A DNA stretch of 64,000 nucleotides from Gentiana macrophylla. Lineage: Eukaryota > Streptophyta > Magnoliopsida > Gentianales > Gentianaceae. Within the stretch, counting starts at the first letter, position 1, and each line of letters begins with the position of its first letter. The DNA is taken from contig CM047808.1 of the NCBI GenBank assembly GCA_026214975.1, forward strand, positions 57,996,583 to 58,060,582, in the 5' to 3' direction. Made by a program: the position numbers and the translations under genes. The notes under the pieces were generated by a model that was not told the origin of the DNA, did no database searches, and saw only the letters and a program-made list of their open reading frames with translations. Below, piece by piece: positions 34,220 through 47,030 of the stretch.

Positions 34220-35981
34220 GTTGGAAGTAGCGCCCGAAAGAAAATTTATGTAATTATTTTTATAATTAATAAATGATAGATTTATTCTCATTTTATTATT
34301 TTCTTCGTGCTTATACACCGCTGAAAACCCTAAGTATTATCATATGTAGCAATATAACTTAGTGTGTGTCACACATGAGGATTAAGTTTATGGTGATGCA
34401 TTGAACTGTTAGTCCATGGTGAACTTAATCAAAGTATGGGGTCTATTGATTAAACCACCACTAATATGTCCAGAACACTTTAAGGTGTGACCGTCTTATC
34501 CGGACCGTCGATATTGGTTTTCTAGGTATGGCATTTATGTATGATGTAGTCATATAGGACTAGACCGATTTAATCTACATTTTTCATATAATTCCGTGAT
34601 TGAGAAATGTTATTAAATCACAAGATGATCATATATGGATTAACCTTAATCCTGAAGTGATTGCATACTCGTACTTGTTTCAAAATACGGTTTGATGTGT
34701 TCGTTAAGGATTTCTAAGAGACGCGGTCCGGATCACTTTCACGTTGGCACTTTTCTGGATTGAGTGTGAAGTGTGTGTCTCACAGATATGGAATCCATTC
34801 TTTCCTGCAGGAAGTAAAAAGACAATCCCCTTATTTGTTAATCCTAGAAACGGATCAATTGGCCGAGTTCATATTGGTTATTAACTAATTGATCACTAAT
34901 GGGTTAGTGGTAAATAAGGATAAGATGTAATGAAGAAGGTTTACGGAAATATTCCCACTTCGTTAAGGATAGTCTATGGAGGGTTAGTCTATATGTAATG
35001 ATTATATCAATGGATACTTATTGACTCGACTTTCTGAGAATAAGTTATATCTATAATCGATAGAGTTCAGTTTCAGATTTATGGTGGCGTAATTCTGGAT
35101 AATAATAAGTTGAGTAGAAATATTCTGTTTGATTAATATTTTATTCAATTTATTGTAGCTACTGGTTATAGGTCCATGGTCTCCGGGTTGGCTCCTAACA
35201 CGCGAGTGTTTTCTCGTTTTGTGGAACCTCGTGAATAAATTAACAATTTAATGAATATGCGGATATTATTTATTCGGTAAATAATATGTAATATAGAAAA
35301 GACATTTTATATTATCCTAAATGGCATAAAAATGGTGCCATATTATTTTGGTTTTGGGAAAAGAAATTTTCTCCTAATTAATTATAATGTGGATAACGTA
35401 ATTATTTATGTGTTAAATAATTATAAATACTAAATTAGTTTTCTTATTGGATAAATAGGAAATTTGTTTTCCTACGGGTTAAAGGTTTTTATTTTCCTAA
35501 AAGAAAAGATAAATTTATGTGTAAAAGATAAACTCTCAAATTATTAGTTATTTTCCTATTTAAAATGAGATTTTCTCCTAACACAAAATTGGAACAAAAC
35601 CAACGCCATTTTTAGTAAAAAAGCTGACACCTATTTGAAAAATAATAGAGAAATTTTGTTTTCTCGTCTTAGCCATTGGGAAGAAGAAAAACAATGGTTT
35701 TTTCTTTGAGCATATTCGAGGAGGTTCGAATGCAGGATCAACGTCCACCAGTCGTCACTTGGAGATACAATCCGAAAGATCACGGCTTCTCTTCTGTTTG
35801 GTAAATCTATTAACCTTCTTGTAGATTATTAAATTATGTGAATCATATCGTGGTAAAATCGAAAAACAAATTTTAATTCGTAGCTTCCGCTGTGCTTGAT
35901 CGAGTGTCTCGATCGGTGCTGTGAATCAGATTTGACGATCCAATTATGGATCGGATCCGGATTCGGGTTTCTGTATACCCA
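34219..35981 (+). repeat. E3 3' LTR
   Basis: Starts TGTTGGAAGTAGCGCCCG and ends GTTTCTGTATACCCA. It is the partner of 27183-28955. Confidence 0.9.
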
Positions 35982-36219
35982 GTAATTACAACACCCTAAA
36001 CAACTATAAACCTTGTGTTATTTAGTTACAACATTTTACTTTCTGCATTTACATAGAGTACTGTATTACATCTGTTTGTGATTGCTTAATTGTTTTGAAA
36101 ATACTTCTTGAAGGGTTTTATTTCCGCTGCACAAGACATTCTCATCAAGAAAGTTTTTGAACTCCCAATATTAATTAACCCCCCTGACTATATTTACACC
36201 CTTCTCCGGGACCAACAAT
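35982..36219 (+). repeat. end of C3 LTR
   Basis: Runs to ACCAACA next to the PBS and matches in reverse complement the inner end of the minus LTR (38395-38620). Confidence 0.8.
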
Positions 36220-36235
36220 TGGTATCAAAGCAGTT
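36220..36235 (+). promoter_or_regulatory. C3 primer-binding site
   Basis: ATTGGTATCAAAGCAG directly after the LTR end, complementary to initiator Met tRNA. Confidence 0.85.
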
Positions 36236-36345
36236 TTCTTTGTATTAGAACATGTTCAGGTATGATTTTTTAGAACACGGAAATCACTATTTTCAAAAGT
36301 ATTTTCAAAGGATTTTATATACTTGTATTTTTGACAAATTTGATA

Positions 36346-36985
36346 ATGGAAACTTCAAACTTTATGTATAAAGTCCCTGTATTTAATGTTAATAATTTTG
36401 AGGAATATTAAATAAGGATGTTGTCTCATCTTGCAGCAACTCATGAAGAGATGCTGGATGTTATCAATGATGGTCCTATCAAAATCATGACTGTGGAGAC
36501 CACAAGCCCATATCAAGAAACTTTTATAGAGAAACCAGAGAAATATTGGACTAAAGATGATAGAAGGGGAGCAAATCTGGATTTTTTTGCCAAAGACTTG
36601 ATCATGAAAACTCTGGATAGTAATATGTTCATGAGGATTAAAGACTGCAAAACAGCAAAAGCAATGTGGGAGAAATTTGCACTTGTCAATGAAGGATCAG
36701 TGGCAATTAAAGATAACAAATAATTTTTTGCAAAACAGATTTTTGAACACTTCAAAAATGAAGGCAGGTGAATCCATTGATGAAATTGACACTAGATTCT
36801 CAAGCATTATTAGTGAACTACAACAACTTGGACATACTTATCCACTAAAAGAAGTTTGCTTGAAGATCTTGAGGACCCAACCTGAAAGATGGAAGATCAT
36901 CACATCTGTACTCAAAGGCACTTAAGATCTTGCAAAACCTGACACTCTCACATTGATGTCACTGAAGGCTCGTGAATTTGAGCTA
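36346..36985 (+). pseudogene. C3 gag, N-terminal part
   Basis: The ATG at 36346 (METSNFMYKVPVFNVNNFEEY) meets a TAA after 21 codons, then the frame continues from 36418: LAATHEEMLDVINDGPIKI, EKYWTKDDRRGANLD and WEKFALVNEGSVAIKDNK. After a stop at 36721 another frame carries MKAGESIDEIDTRFSSII, with a stop at about 36923. It ends near 36985 (KAREFELKS), where similarity to the inverted partner gag is lost. The partner continues to a zinc knuckle and this copy does not. Sirevirus-like gag is the likely class. Confidence 0.85.
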
Positions 36986-37049
36986 AAGAGTGATTTGACT
37001 AAATTTCTTCAAATATACTTATATGAGATTTTGAATCAAACTTGTAGAA
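36986..37049. other. junction between the two inverted gag copies
   Basis: About 60 bp lie between the plus gag, which stops matching after KAREFELKS, and the minus gag, which ends at a TGA near 37050. The stretch includes GAATCAAGGGGGAATAA. The plus strand resembles a polypurine tract, but on the minus strand it encodes the last Pro residues of the partner gag. Confidence 0.6.
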
Positions 37050-38281
37050 TCAAGGGGGAATAAAAGATTGTGCAGTGTCAGATGTAGATGCATTAGATGA
37101 GGATGCACTAGATAGTACCTCAGTTTCTTCAATTTCTTTGGCCATCAGACACAAGCAAGCCTTTTCATCATCTGAGCTGGTGCCTTCACTGGCATCTGCA
37201 TCATTGTCAAATGACTCTACTACACTACTATCTTCACTGCTGGTTTCAGCCTTTAGTGCCTTCGTGCTTTTCTTCTTGTCTGAAGAATACTTCCTTTTGT
37301 CAGATGATTTGTATATTTTCTTTTCCTCATCTTTTTCTTTTACATCTGGACAATAAATCTTGAAATGTCCCGTCTTTTTGCACTTGAAGCATCTGATTTC
37401 ATCATCTTTCTTATTGGTGTCTTTACTGGATAAAGACTTGTGTTTTGATGATGAACCCCCTTTGTATTGCTTCTTCTTGAATCCATCAAACTTTCTTATC
37501 AGCAAAGCAACTTGGTCTTTTAGCTCCCGTGTCACTTTGCTGGCAGAGTCAGATGTTTTACTCTGTTGGGGTGCAACCAGTGCACTCGCCTTGTGTGGCT
37601 CTGCTAGTGCACCATCTTCACTCTTTAGCTCAAATTCACGAGCCTTCAGTTGTGACATCAATATGAGAGGGTCAGTTTTTGCAAGATCTAATGTGCCTTT
37701 GAGTACAGATACGATGATCTTCCATCTTTCTGGTTGGCTCCTCAAGATCTTCAAGAAAACTTCTTTTTGTGGATAAGTATGTCCATGTTGTTGTAGTCCA
37801 GTAATGATGTTTGAGAATCTATTGTCCATTTGAACAATGGATTCACCTGCCATCATTTTGAAGTGTTCAAATTTCTGTTTTGCAAAAAATTATTTGTTAT
37901 CTTTAATTTCCACTGATCCTTCATTGACAAGTGCATATTTCTCCCACATTGTTGTTATTTTGCAGTCTTTAATCCTCATGAACATATTATTGTCCATAGT
38001 TTTCATGATCATGTCTTTGGCAGCAAAATCCAGATTTGCTCCCCTTCTGTCATCTTTAGTCCAATATTTTTCTTTGTTTTCTCTATAGAAGTTCATTGAT
38101 TTGGGACTGTGGTCTCCACAGTCATGATTTTGATAGGACCATCATTGATAACATCCAACAACTCTTCATGAGTTGCTGCAAGATGAAACAACATCCTTAT
38201 TTTATAATACTCAATATTATTAACATTAAATACAGGGACTTTAGACATAAAGTTTGAAGTTTCGATTCTCAAATTTGTCAA
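37050..38281 (-). pseudogene. partner gag on minus strand (C3')
   Basis: Parts at 38281-38093, 38096-37890 and 37856-37050 encode ETSNFMSKVPVFNVNN, LAATHEELLDVINDGPIKI, KDNNMFMRIKDCKITTMWE, QMDNRFSNIITGLQQ and a zinc knuckle CFKCKKTGHFKIYC. A Lys/Ser/Glu-rich tail follows. It is the same family as the plus gag at 36346. The start Met appears changed (ATC for ATG) and two frame breaks occur near 38093 and 37888. No pol follows. Instead the copy abuts the plus gag tail to tail. Confidence 0.87.
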
Positions 38282-38380
38282 AAATACAAGTATTTAAAAT
38301 CCTTTGAAAATACTTTTGAAAATAGCGATCTCCTTGTTACAAGAAATCAGACATGAACAGGTTCTGATACAAATAACACT

Positions 38381-38394
38381 GCTTTGATACCAAT
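38381..38394 (-). promoter_or_regulatory. C3' primer-binding site
   Basis: The minus strand reads ATTGGTATCAAAGC after the LTR end ACCAACA, confirming that this is a 5' LTR facing the plus copy. Confidence 0.85.
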
Positions 38395-39371
38395 TGTTGG
38401 TCCAAGAGAAAGGTGTAAAATATAGTCACAGGGTGGTGAATGACTATTGGGAGTTCAAAAAAATTTCTTGATGAAAAACTCTTGTGGAACGGAAACAAAA
38501 CCCTTCTAAAAGCATTTTCAAAACAACTAAGCAATCACAAGATGTAATAAAGTACTGAATGTAAATGCTGTAAGTAAATAACACAAGGTTTATAGTGGTT
38601 CAGGGTGGTGTAATCCCTTAATCCACTATTCTCCTGTGATGATTGTCAGAATTCACTATTTTTTTCACCACTACAATAGTTATGATTGTCATTGGCTACA
38701 CTGGCTTCACAATCTAAAAACCATAACTTCTTGGCTACATAAGCTTCAATGGCTCAGTCTTCACACACTACTCCTTGGGAACAAATCCTTCAGCGGCTAT
38801 CACAACAACACAACTCCTTCTCAGATCTCTCTGATTTACTTGCTTGAGAGGTGTGTGAATTTGATAAATCCACAAAACTGATCAAATTCAGACTTGGATA
38901 TTTTTTTTATGAAGATCCTGATAATTCTGAACTTGATTGGCTAGATGTTTATTTTTAGATCAAGTATGATGACTTGTACTTTTGACAGCGTTTCAGCACT
39001 TTAGAATTCTTAAATTGATTGTTCTCTATTGTTGTCTGTCAATGCCTTTTATTTATAGCTGTAAATTCCTTGATTTGAATTTTCATCCATTGTGTATTCA
39101 ATGCTCAGAATCATCCTTGATTTTGACTTGATTTAATCCTCCAAGATTTTAGTGATCCGGATGTTCTTCTAACATTCATCATAAAATCCATCCTTGATTG
39201 ATTCTATATTAATTTCTTGGTCTTCCATATTTTCCACAATTTTGATTGAGTCTTAGTACTTGACTTAGCTGCATCTTTTTTACTTCACTGGTTCAGTGAT
39301 TCCTTCACTTGACTGCTCCTTAGTTACTTCACTGGACAAGTGACTGCTGACGGACTGTTTCTTGGCTATTA
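38395..39371 (-). repeat. C3' LTR on minus strand, truncated by the Athila-like element
   Basis: Begins on plus with TGTTGGTCCAAGAG and matches the C3 LTR pieces in reverse complement, including a TATA box (CTATAAATAA, minus, 39049-39058). Similarity ends near 39371 (CTTGGC), where the Athila-like LTR starts. About 400 bp of the LTR are missing and may lie beyond the right edge of the window. Confidence 0.8.
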
Positions 39372-40956
39372 CAATCCTTACCGGCAGTGTACCGGGTCAA
39401 ATTGTAGCGTAATATTGTGAGTCAGGTGTCGTATCCTCAGGGAAACGTGTGGTAATTCAGAGTGTGGTTAAACACCAAGAAGCTGTTATGAACTCAATCT
39501 AAATCGCAGTTTTTCCTTTTCCTTTTTAGTAACCGTAAATAAAATTAAAACAGTAAATAAATACATAAAACTAAACAGATATATAAAGATATAAATATAT
39601 ATAGGTACCAATACAATATATAAGATATAAATACTAGTAATATTATTAGAAACTAGCCAAGAATATGTCACTGAATCAGTATCTCTTTTTAGTAGGAATA
39701 GATGTGCTTGATCTTTCCTTATTTTAAGGTTAATCAATTATATATAAACCGGTGTACTCCTAAGCTAGACAACTCCTCCTCACACGAGCGTATGAAATTG
39801 TCATACGTCAAAAGTCCTCTGTCTAATGTCATCCTCAAGCTCGGGAACTCCGTTTTGTCATACGGCCGGTATTTTGAGTATTGCTCAATTAAACAGGTGA
39901 TTTTAACGTGATAATATCTTGAGTCCAATTTTCAATAAGATTTGTTTTTCTAGGACAAATCGCTTCGGTAGGATATAGGATTCCGTTGTCGATGCCATTT
40001 TACCCTCCGGTCTTTCTATTCATGATCGCGTATCCTAACTTCTCTGGTCAGTTCATCATTAGGTTACGATTCTTATTAAATCAAGTAGCTAATTCAATTT
40101 TAACTTTTCATTAAGCGCAAATAGAAAGAGATTCATTATAATCGATTTTTATTCAATTTTAACATAGTCATCATCTATTTCCCTAAAAAGATAAAACTAA
40201 TTCAATTTCATATCTTGGCTAGATATAGAGTTAGCCTAATATCATTATAACTAATATATAGATACTAATATAAATAAACAAACATAAATACATTAAAAAG
40301 TTACCAGATTACAATTGTAGCATCATAGCCGTATTCTCCGGAAATAACAACTCCTTTAGCAACAACGAGCCTTGATAATCCTTCTAAGTATTACACGAGA
40401 CTTATACTACATTATTATTTCGGCAGAATGCCTTTTACGGTATTTACATAACTAGAAAATAGATTAAGATAATATATCTATATATAGAAGTGATATATAT
40501 ATATTGGTACACTCTCAACAGCCTGCATATGAGCTGTATTTATAGGGCAAGGTAGTAGGCCGGCGCGGGCCGGCCATGCACCGGCGCGGGCCGGTCAAAC
40601 AGTGCAGATTCTTTGGTGTCAGAGCCCACATGCTGTTTGCAGAGAGATTCCGGCTCGGACCGGTCTTCTTCGGTTCGGGCCGGACTTTGAGAAATATCTG
40701 TCTTCGGTTTTCTACTGTTTCGATTTTAATTCTTCAGTTTTTCATCACACGTACCCTGAAACAGTCAAAAACACGAGCCACAGTAATTCTAACCACAAAA
40801 ACTATAAGTTTTACTAAAATTATAACGATAATATCTATTTATAACGATTTAGATTTTTTATGAGTTTTTAGATATATTTTTATAGAATTTATACGATATT
40901 ATCGTAAATACGATATAAAAAGTCATATAATATAGTTATATTTTTATCATACATCA
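39372..40956 (-). repeat. Athila-like 3' LTR
   Basis: On the minus strand it starts TGATGTATGATAAAAATATA directly after the purine tract. It contains GC-rich hairpin motifs (ACCGGC-GCGG-GCCGGT type, near 40560-40600 and 40650-40680), a TATA box at 40537-40546 and an AT-rich downstream part. Its outer end near 39372 is approximate. Open frames inside are GC-motif artefacts. Confidence 0.65.
40537..40546 (-). promoter_or_regulatory. TATA box of Athila-like LTR
   Basis: CCTATAAATA on the minus strand, just downstream of the GC-rich hairpin cluster. Confidence 0.6.
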
Positions 40957-40975
40957 ACTACTCCCCACTTAGATT
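40957..40975 (-). promoter_or_regulatory. Athila-like polypurine tract
   Basis: The minus strand reads TCTAAGTGGGGAGTAGT before TGATGTATG. A GAGGACGATCAAAA lead-in precedes it, similar to that of Tat/Athila elements. A second copy lies at 56735-56750. Confidence 0.7.
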
Positions 40976-41498
40976 TTGATCGTCCTCGAGAAAAATAAGC
41001 GATAATATATAAAATGTTATAATGCAAATAAGATAGTTCTTCTAGACTAAATTTATAACTTAGTAACGTATGCTGTCAATATTATAATTATATTAATTTT
41101 ATCTATCTAAGATTATTAAAAAGATAAAAAGTGTGTATAACTTAATAAATTAGTTATAAATATAATATAAATGAAATTCTACATGAATTACTTAATAAAT
41201 ATAAAATAAAATAATTAGAATCACTTTGTAATCGCCACCATATGAAATTTCGGAATCAAGGACAAAGTCAAGTAGTTGGCAAAATGGCTTATAACGTTCA
41301 GGCTCACGATGTTTGGCTAATCAAAAGGATAACAAAGGACAATCAAAAGAAATAGAAGCAAGCCGTACGTACTTACACCTACAATTTTTGATTAAAAATA
41401 TCTTGATCAGTAACATCCTGACACTGTTTTCAAAATTTAATTCTAATAACCATATTTTTTTTTCATTTTTTCCTTCTTTTTTTTTAGAGAATACTAAC

Positions 41499-43184
41499 TG
41501 TTGTTCCTTGAAAAGGCTTTGGTTAAGTTTAGAGGGGGGGTGAATAAACTTAACACTTAAAACTTTTGAGTTAACAAATTCTCGCAACTTAGCTGTGCGA
41601 TACTTGATGATCGGTGATACCTCGAGCTTTCTTGATAAATGATGAGTCTCTGACAGTTGAGTTTGCTGAATTTGTGCAGCGGAATTATATCAAAATTAAG
41701 CCTTAATACTTGTTGTTAAATATGATACTATGTATTAGATACTCATGAGTGCAAGTGTGTGATTTCGCTTAGATTCAAGTAGGTTGATGTGTAAAATAAA
41801 CTAAGTGCGAATGTAAATCTTTGAAGGTAAGTAGGCAGATTTTATAGTGGTTCCGGTGGTGTAATCTTGTCAATCCACTCTTCTTCTCTGTGATGTTGGA
41901 GGAAATTCACTAGAGATCTTTGATGTAGCTTTTACAAAGATTCCTAAGGTTGCTTGTCCTTCCCAATAACTATGGCTTCACAAACTGGCCCCGGAGCAGG
42001 TAGGATTTACGCTCTGAGTCTTCCACTTTGGTCCTTGAAGGGTAGGATTGCCTCTTCACCACTTCTCCACCACAAACAACAGTCTTTCACACAACCAGGC
42101 TTCACTGACTTCAAGAGGTTCTTTATAAAATAAAGATTGAATCAAATAAATGATTCAGGTGCAATAGCTTGATTATGATGATATAATCAAAGACTTGCGA
42201 GCTTTCAAGTGTGTATGCTTGATGTAGCTTGAATGCATAATACACTTGAAGAATTTCTCTGGATCGAGCTTTAAGTTCAATGGGTTCAAGCAGGTGTTTT
42301 TCAGCTCAGTAAAATATCTCTTCAAAGTTTATCAAAAATCATCATCTTGTTTCTGAGTTGAAAGTCCTCTATTTATAGGCAAGAATGCATGTGACTTGTA
42401 TTTGAAATTCAAATGTAACCGTTCCTTGTTTTTGTCACATCCGATTTGCATTACATCACTATTCATAGAATCGACAATCGCGAAATTCCTTTTGACATCT
42501 GATCTGTCCCACCTTTGACTTATAATCATTGGATAAAGATCTCAATCATCCCAACGTTCTTTTAATCTCACCTTTGATTTCTTTGATAAGTCGAGGCGGT
42601 TGTCCGTCCTTATCCATGTAATCTTCCATTATAATCTTGAATTAACCGAGGTATATTATCGGCGAGTTCATCATCTGAGATACCTATCGATCTCTTTGAA
42701 TCGCAATTTCTTTGTGTATAACATACAATGCAGCTGACTTCTTTTATCTAACTTTTATTTGTGAAGTTAGATTACACCTTTTTAATTATAAGCAAGTTCC
42801 ACACATCATCCAACTTATGGAACTTAGACCTTCTTCACAAGGTATATGTAATCAGTTTAGGTCATCACAGACTTGCCTAAATTCTAATTCCATATCCTTG
42901 ACTTAAGTTACTGAGTTTGATCCCTTAGCCTTCAGAATCGAGTTTGAGCCCTCGCCCTTGGTCTTCTTCAAGAGTTCCAGACTAGTCTATCGACCTATCT
43001 ACCCTACTGATGTGGATCGATCTGTTTGAAATAAATCAAGACCCTTTACTGATGCTTGTTTGACCAAACCTATTCATAAATCAAACTCTAATAAACCTAT
43101 ACATTTGATCTAGACATCTTTTTGCCTTTGCACTATAACAGCTAGTCTGGCACTCATCATCAAAACATAGAAATAAGTCCAACA
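41499..43184 (-). repeat. C2 3' LTR
   Basis: From TGTTGTTCCTTGAAAAGG to ATAAGTCCAACA, with a TATA box (CTATAAATAG, minus) at 42369-42378. It differs from the 5' LTR mostly at CAG/CTG positions. Confidence 0.92.
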
Positions 43185-43198
43185 ATTTCCCTCTTTTT
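43185..43198 (-). promoter_or_regulatory. C2 polypurine tract
   Basis: The minus strand reads AAAAAGAGGGAAAT next to the 3' LTR. Confidence 0.75.
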
Positions 43199-43348
43199 GG
43201 TGATGATGCCACTACCCTCACCTAACAGCAAAGCAAAAAGATAAAAACAAGAACAAAACAAATATAGTCATATTTCATTATAATTATTTGTTTAAAGATA
43301 TTACAGTCTAGAATCAGCAAAAACATAATGCAGTTAAAGTGTGCTGAT

Positions 43349-46300
43349 CTACTGTCTTCTTTCTCTTTCTTGTCTGGCCTTCTCCACTTGTTCTTGGTAG
43401 GCCCTGATTTCTTCTATCATATCCCTCATCCATTCATTTTCAATCAGTGTAAAATCAATGTAGGGATTGACCTCTTTCCACCATTTCCATGCTTCAGGCA
43501 GGAAAAGTTTAATTTGATTCACTCTGAATCCAAACTTCATGTACAATTCCTTGAATTCATCAAGTGAGTCATTTGCTTTTGTGATAGGCAAAGTCCTATC
43601 ACCTCTGCCACTTCTTCCACCTCTTCCACCTCTGTAAGTTGCCCTTAAGGCTTTGACTCTTGCTTCCCAAAATTTCAATTCCAAGAAAGATTTTAGACCT
43701 TCATGATATCCCTTGTCATGATAAGGTTTCCTTATGTTATAGTATTCTTTCTTGTATTGTCTGAGGAGATCATAAGTAAGTTGAACTCTGCCAGGTGCAG
43801 GTTGTCTGTAAGCATTAGTCTCATACTCCCATCTTTTCTTTGCAAAGAGTCTTGCGACCTCTTTTCTTTCAGCTTTGCTTGGCCCTCTTCCCCTTAGTGA
43901 CATCATCAACAAACCGGGACATTAGGCCATGAACACCCTCCCGAGAGATTACAGATTATTTAGTTGACCTTCCATAATCTCGCCTGTATCAATTGCGAAT
44001 CCTTGATTGCGGGGTCTCTTCCAGATGAGATTGATCCTTTCAAGAACTTTAGGATCCAATCCAAAGAAGTTGGGATGTTCCAGCAGACCTCGAGTAGGCT
44101 TAGTGTATCGGCAAGGTTGTCAAGTTTCGATGGATGGAAATAAATTGGTCTTTCGAAACTTCTCTTTTCTTTGTATTTCCAACCTTGATTCCCTCACATC
44201 TAGTATCGATTATTCACAAAGATTTTGAGTAGATGTGAAGTTTGAAGCAATCAGATCGATGATTGTCTGCTTTCATTCACCATTTTCATCGATTCTTCAA
44301 ATCTCTCTTCTGTCTATCCAGCTTGAGTTCTTAATCAAGTGCATATCATGCCTCACGAGTCCTTAACTCATTCAAAACTTCTACCGTATCTCACCAAATA
44401 TTCTTCCCCAGAGAGCCTCATCAAGAGCTCTCAACATTGTATTGTGGCCTCTGATTGCTCACAACCAATGCCCAACTCCTATCTAATCCAGCAGGATTAG
44501 GTCCTTGATATTCTTCCAAGATAGGATCAAGGGTTGCTTCATCAAAAATAGAAACAAATGCCTGTGGGGGATCAACATCAACATTTTCTTCTTCAGGCAT
44601 TTGGAACTCCTCATCACTAAAGTCATAGTCCAGCAGCTGCTCATCCATATTAACAGTAGTCTGCTGACCATCATTCCTTCAAAGTGGTTTTGTCTCAGTG
44701 AGGCTCCACTGGCAAAGACCTCTTCAAAGAATGGGGGTATCCTCCATACCCAAAATAGGTTCCAACCTTTGTCCAGTCTTTGCTTTGAGACTCAAGCACT
44801 GCACTCTCTGCTCCAACCTTTGTGCAGGTGTTGTTTGTAGCCCAGCAACCTGTACCTCTTCTTCAACTCTTTGTGGATTGAATATAGCCTCATTATCCAC
44901 TTGGAATCCTTCAGCATGACCAATCTTGTTCAGGATAAAGGCAGTTTTAGTAAGAATGCCCTCAAAGTCAAATCCATCTTGATATTCAATAGATTCTTCT
45001 GAGCTGGCACTAGGTTCACTATAATCAGTAACTTTCTCTTCTTCCAAATCCTCACTCTGTTCAGCTTTAGTTTGTGCAGTAGGCTCTACAACATGGAATG
45101 TAAAAGATTCATCAGCTAGCCTACCAGCACTTAAATTAACTCCTTCATTGATCAATGCCTCCAGATCATCCATGGTGAGATCCTGTAGATCCTCATCCAT
45201 CTCTCCAGTCTGCTGGCCCTCAGCAGACTTACCAGTATCAGTGGACTGTTGTGTAGGTGGTTCTATTATTATTGCAGTCCCACTGGTTCCTCCTGGTCCA
45301 GAGGGAAAATCACCTCTAGAATCTGATGATGAGGATGAATCATTATTGTCATCTCTTGGATCCCTAAACTTGATACCCTCCTCTTTCTGTTGTTCATCAA
45401 ATAAGTCCATCAATCTGGATTGCAGCAGAGTGGTATCAACTAGGTCCAACAAATTCTCTACTCCCAACTTGTTAAAAGCCCATTCTTCAAAGTCTCATCA
45501 TAGGTTCAAGAAATGGCTTTAGTCCTTGTAGAAACCAAACTTCCATTGGAAATAGTCAGCAACTTGCTGAAGTTTGGGATCTACATACTCTTCTGTATTC
45601 TTCCTTTCTTTTACATGCCTTTCAAAGGGCATGAAAGATCTTCTGGGAGCAGCTTTAGAGGCTTGTTGACCTCCAAAGGTTCCAACAAGTAGGATCATTG
45701 TTTCTTCAACAGATGTTTGAAAGTCAGTAGGTTGCTGAGGTGGTAAATTTGTACCTACTACTTCCATCTGTACAACACTTGGTTCCCCCTGACTTACATG
45801 CTCATCAACAGGGTTAGCAGCAGACTGCTCTTCCCCCTGAGTTCTTGCAACACATGAAGGGTCTTCAACCAATTCTTCAACTACCACATCAGGTTCAGGT
45901 TCAGTGGTTTGCTGTGGGTCTTCAGTGGATACTACAAAGAGCTCGGGTCGATGACCATCAGATATCTCCAACAGATTGCTCAATAACAACCTGTGCAGCT
46001 TCAGTAGACTTAACAACCTCTTCTGGTGAGGAGTCAGTAATTTCCACAGGCTTGATGATAGTTAATGGCTCAGCCTCAATAGCCTCTTATTCCTCTTCTA
46101 CTGATGCTTCATCTTGGGCTCTTTGTGCCTCCATGTTTTTCAATTCTGTCCCCTTTCCATGTTTCTTTTTGTGGATAATTTCTTTTCTTCTCTTGGAAAG
46201 TGGTTCATCATCTTTTTCAACCACAGTGACTTCCTCTTTCTACTAGCTTCCTTCATTGTTCCCTCGAGAATCTCAACAATGCTTCTTCTTGCAAAGAAAC

Positions 46301-46989
46301 GGCCAGGTCGATATTTTCTGATTCACTGGACCTCACAGACTCAACGATCAGTCTTTGTTTGCTTTTTGTCTTCTTAGGCTTTAAGATCTCGGTGATCTTC
46401 CTTGTATCTACAAATTTTCTTTTCTCAAAGGTCTTCTTTGGTTCAAAGAGTTTAGTAGATTTCTTCTTAGTTTGCTAAACCTGCTCACCACCAGCATCAC
46501 CATCATCTCCATTACTGTCATCATCAGCAGCAGGGTCAAGAACATCTTCATCATCATCTAGACTAGGAATAGCATAGTCAATTTCCTTCTTGTATCTAGA
46601 CTGATTAATCTTTTCAGGTTCAATATCAGGAACCTCCAAGTGATTCAGCAGGGTCTGAACCATTAATCTTAAGGGTAAGGCCTTGGATTTTCTTTTTCCC
46701 TCTTTGTCTTCCTTGGCTACCTTCTTCATGTAATGAATGAAGTAACCAGCCCAATCAAATCTCATGCTCCTGCAAATAATCATCATCCACTCTATCTTAG
46801 GTCCAGATTAGGGGTGTAAACGATCCGAGCAGCTCACGAGCTGCTCGTTGCTCGACTCGGTAAATGCTCGCTCGAATATGGTTTTAATCGAACTCGAGCC
46901 GAACTCGAGCAGCTCGTGATAGTTAACGAGCCGAACTCGAGCAGTTTAATGCTTGACTCGATCTGCTCGCAAGCCTAATCGAGCATTAC

Positions 46990-47030
<41 letters not shown>

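Larger units (their letters stand above)
27183..35981 (+). mobile_element. decayed plus-strand Ty1/Copia element E3
   Basis: Two LTRs of 1773 and 1763 bp (27183-28955, 34219-35981) in direct orientation flank about 5.3 kb. A PBS-like TGGTATGAGAGAG follows the left LTR and the purine tract AAGTGGGAGATTG precedes the right one. RNase H and integrase traces lie between them in plus orientation. No long open frame survives. It sits in the C3 LTR: the left flank GGATTAAGGGAT and right flank TTACAACACCCT join to match the inverted partner LTR. The target duplication is imperfect. Confidence 0.88.
39372..41498 (-). mobile_element. Athila-like Gypsy element, 3' portion left of C2
   Basis: This is the distal part of the element that resumes at 55992. 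It holds the 3' LTR (39372-40956), polypurine tract (40957-40975) and 520 bp of AT-rich spacer. Near the outer end, TACCGGGTCAAATTGTAGC followed by GGTGTCGTATCCTCAGGGA resembles the end region of Athila/Tat LTRs. C2 is inserted at 41498 with a CTAAC target duplication. Confidence 0.75.

Noticed and set aside
27178..35986. Perfect 5-bp target duplication for E3
   Set aside because: Flanks read GATAC and GTAAT; only after allowing indels do they fit one ATTAC-like site, so I do not claim it.
36995..37050. Polypurine tract CAAGGGGGAATAA between the inverted gag copies
   Set aside because: No LTR start follows it on plus, and on minus it encodes the last residues of gag, so a chance resemblance is more likely.
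40576..40863. 95-codon plus frame rich in Arg and Gly
   Set aside because: It spans GC hairpins of the Athila-like LTR and runs against the element's orientation.
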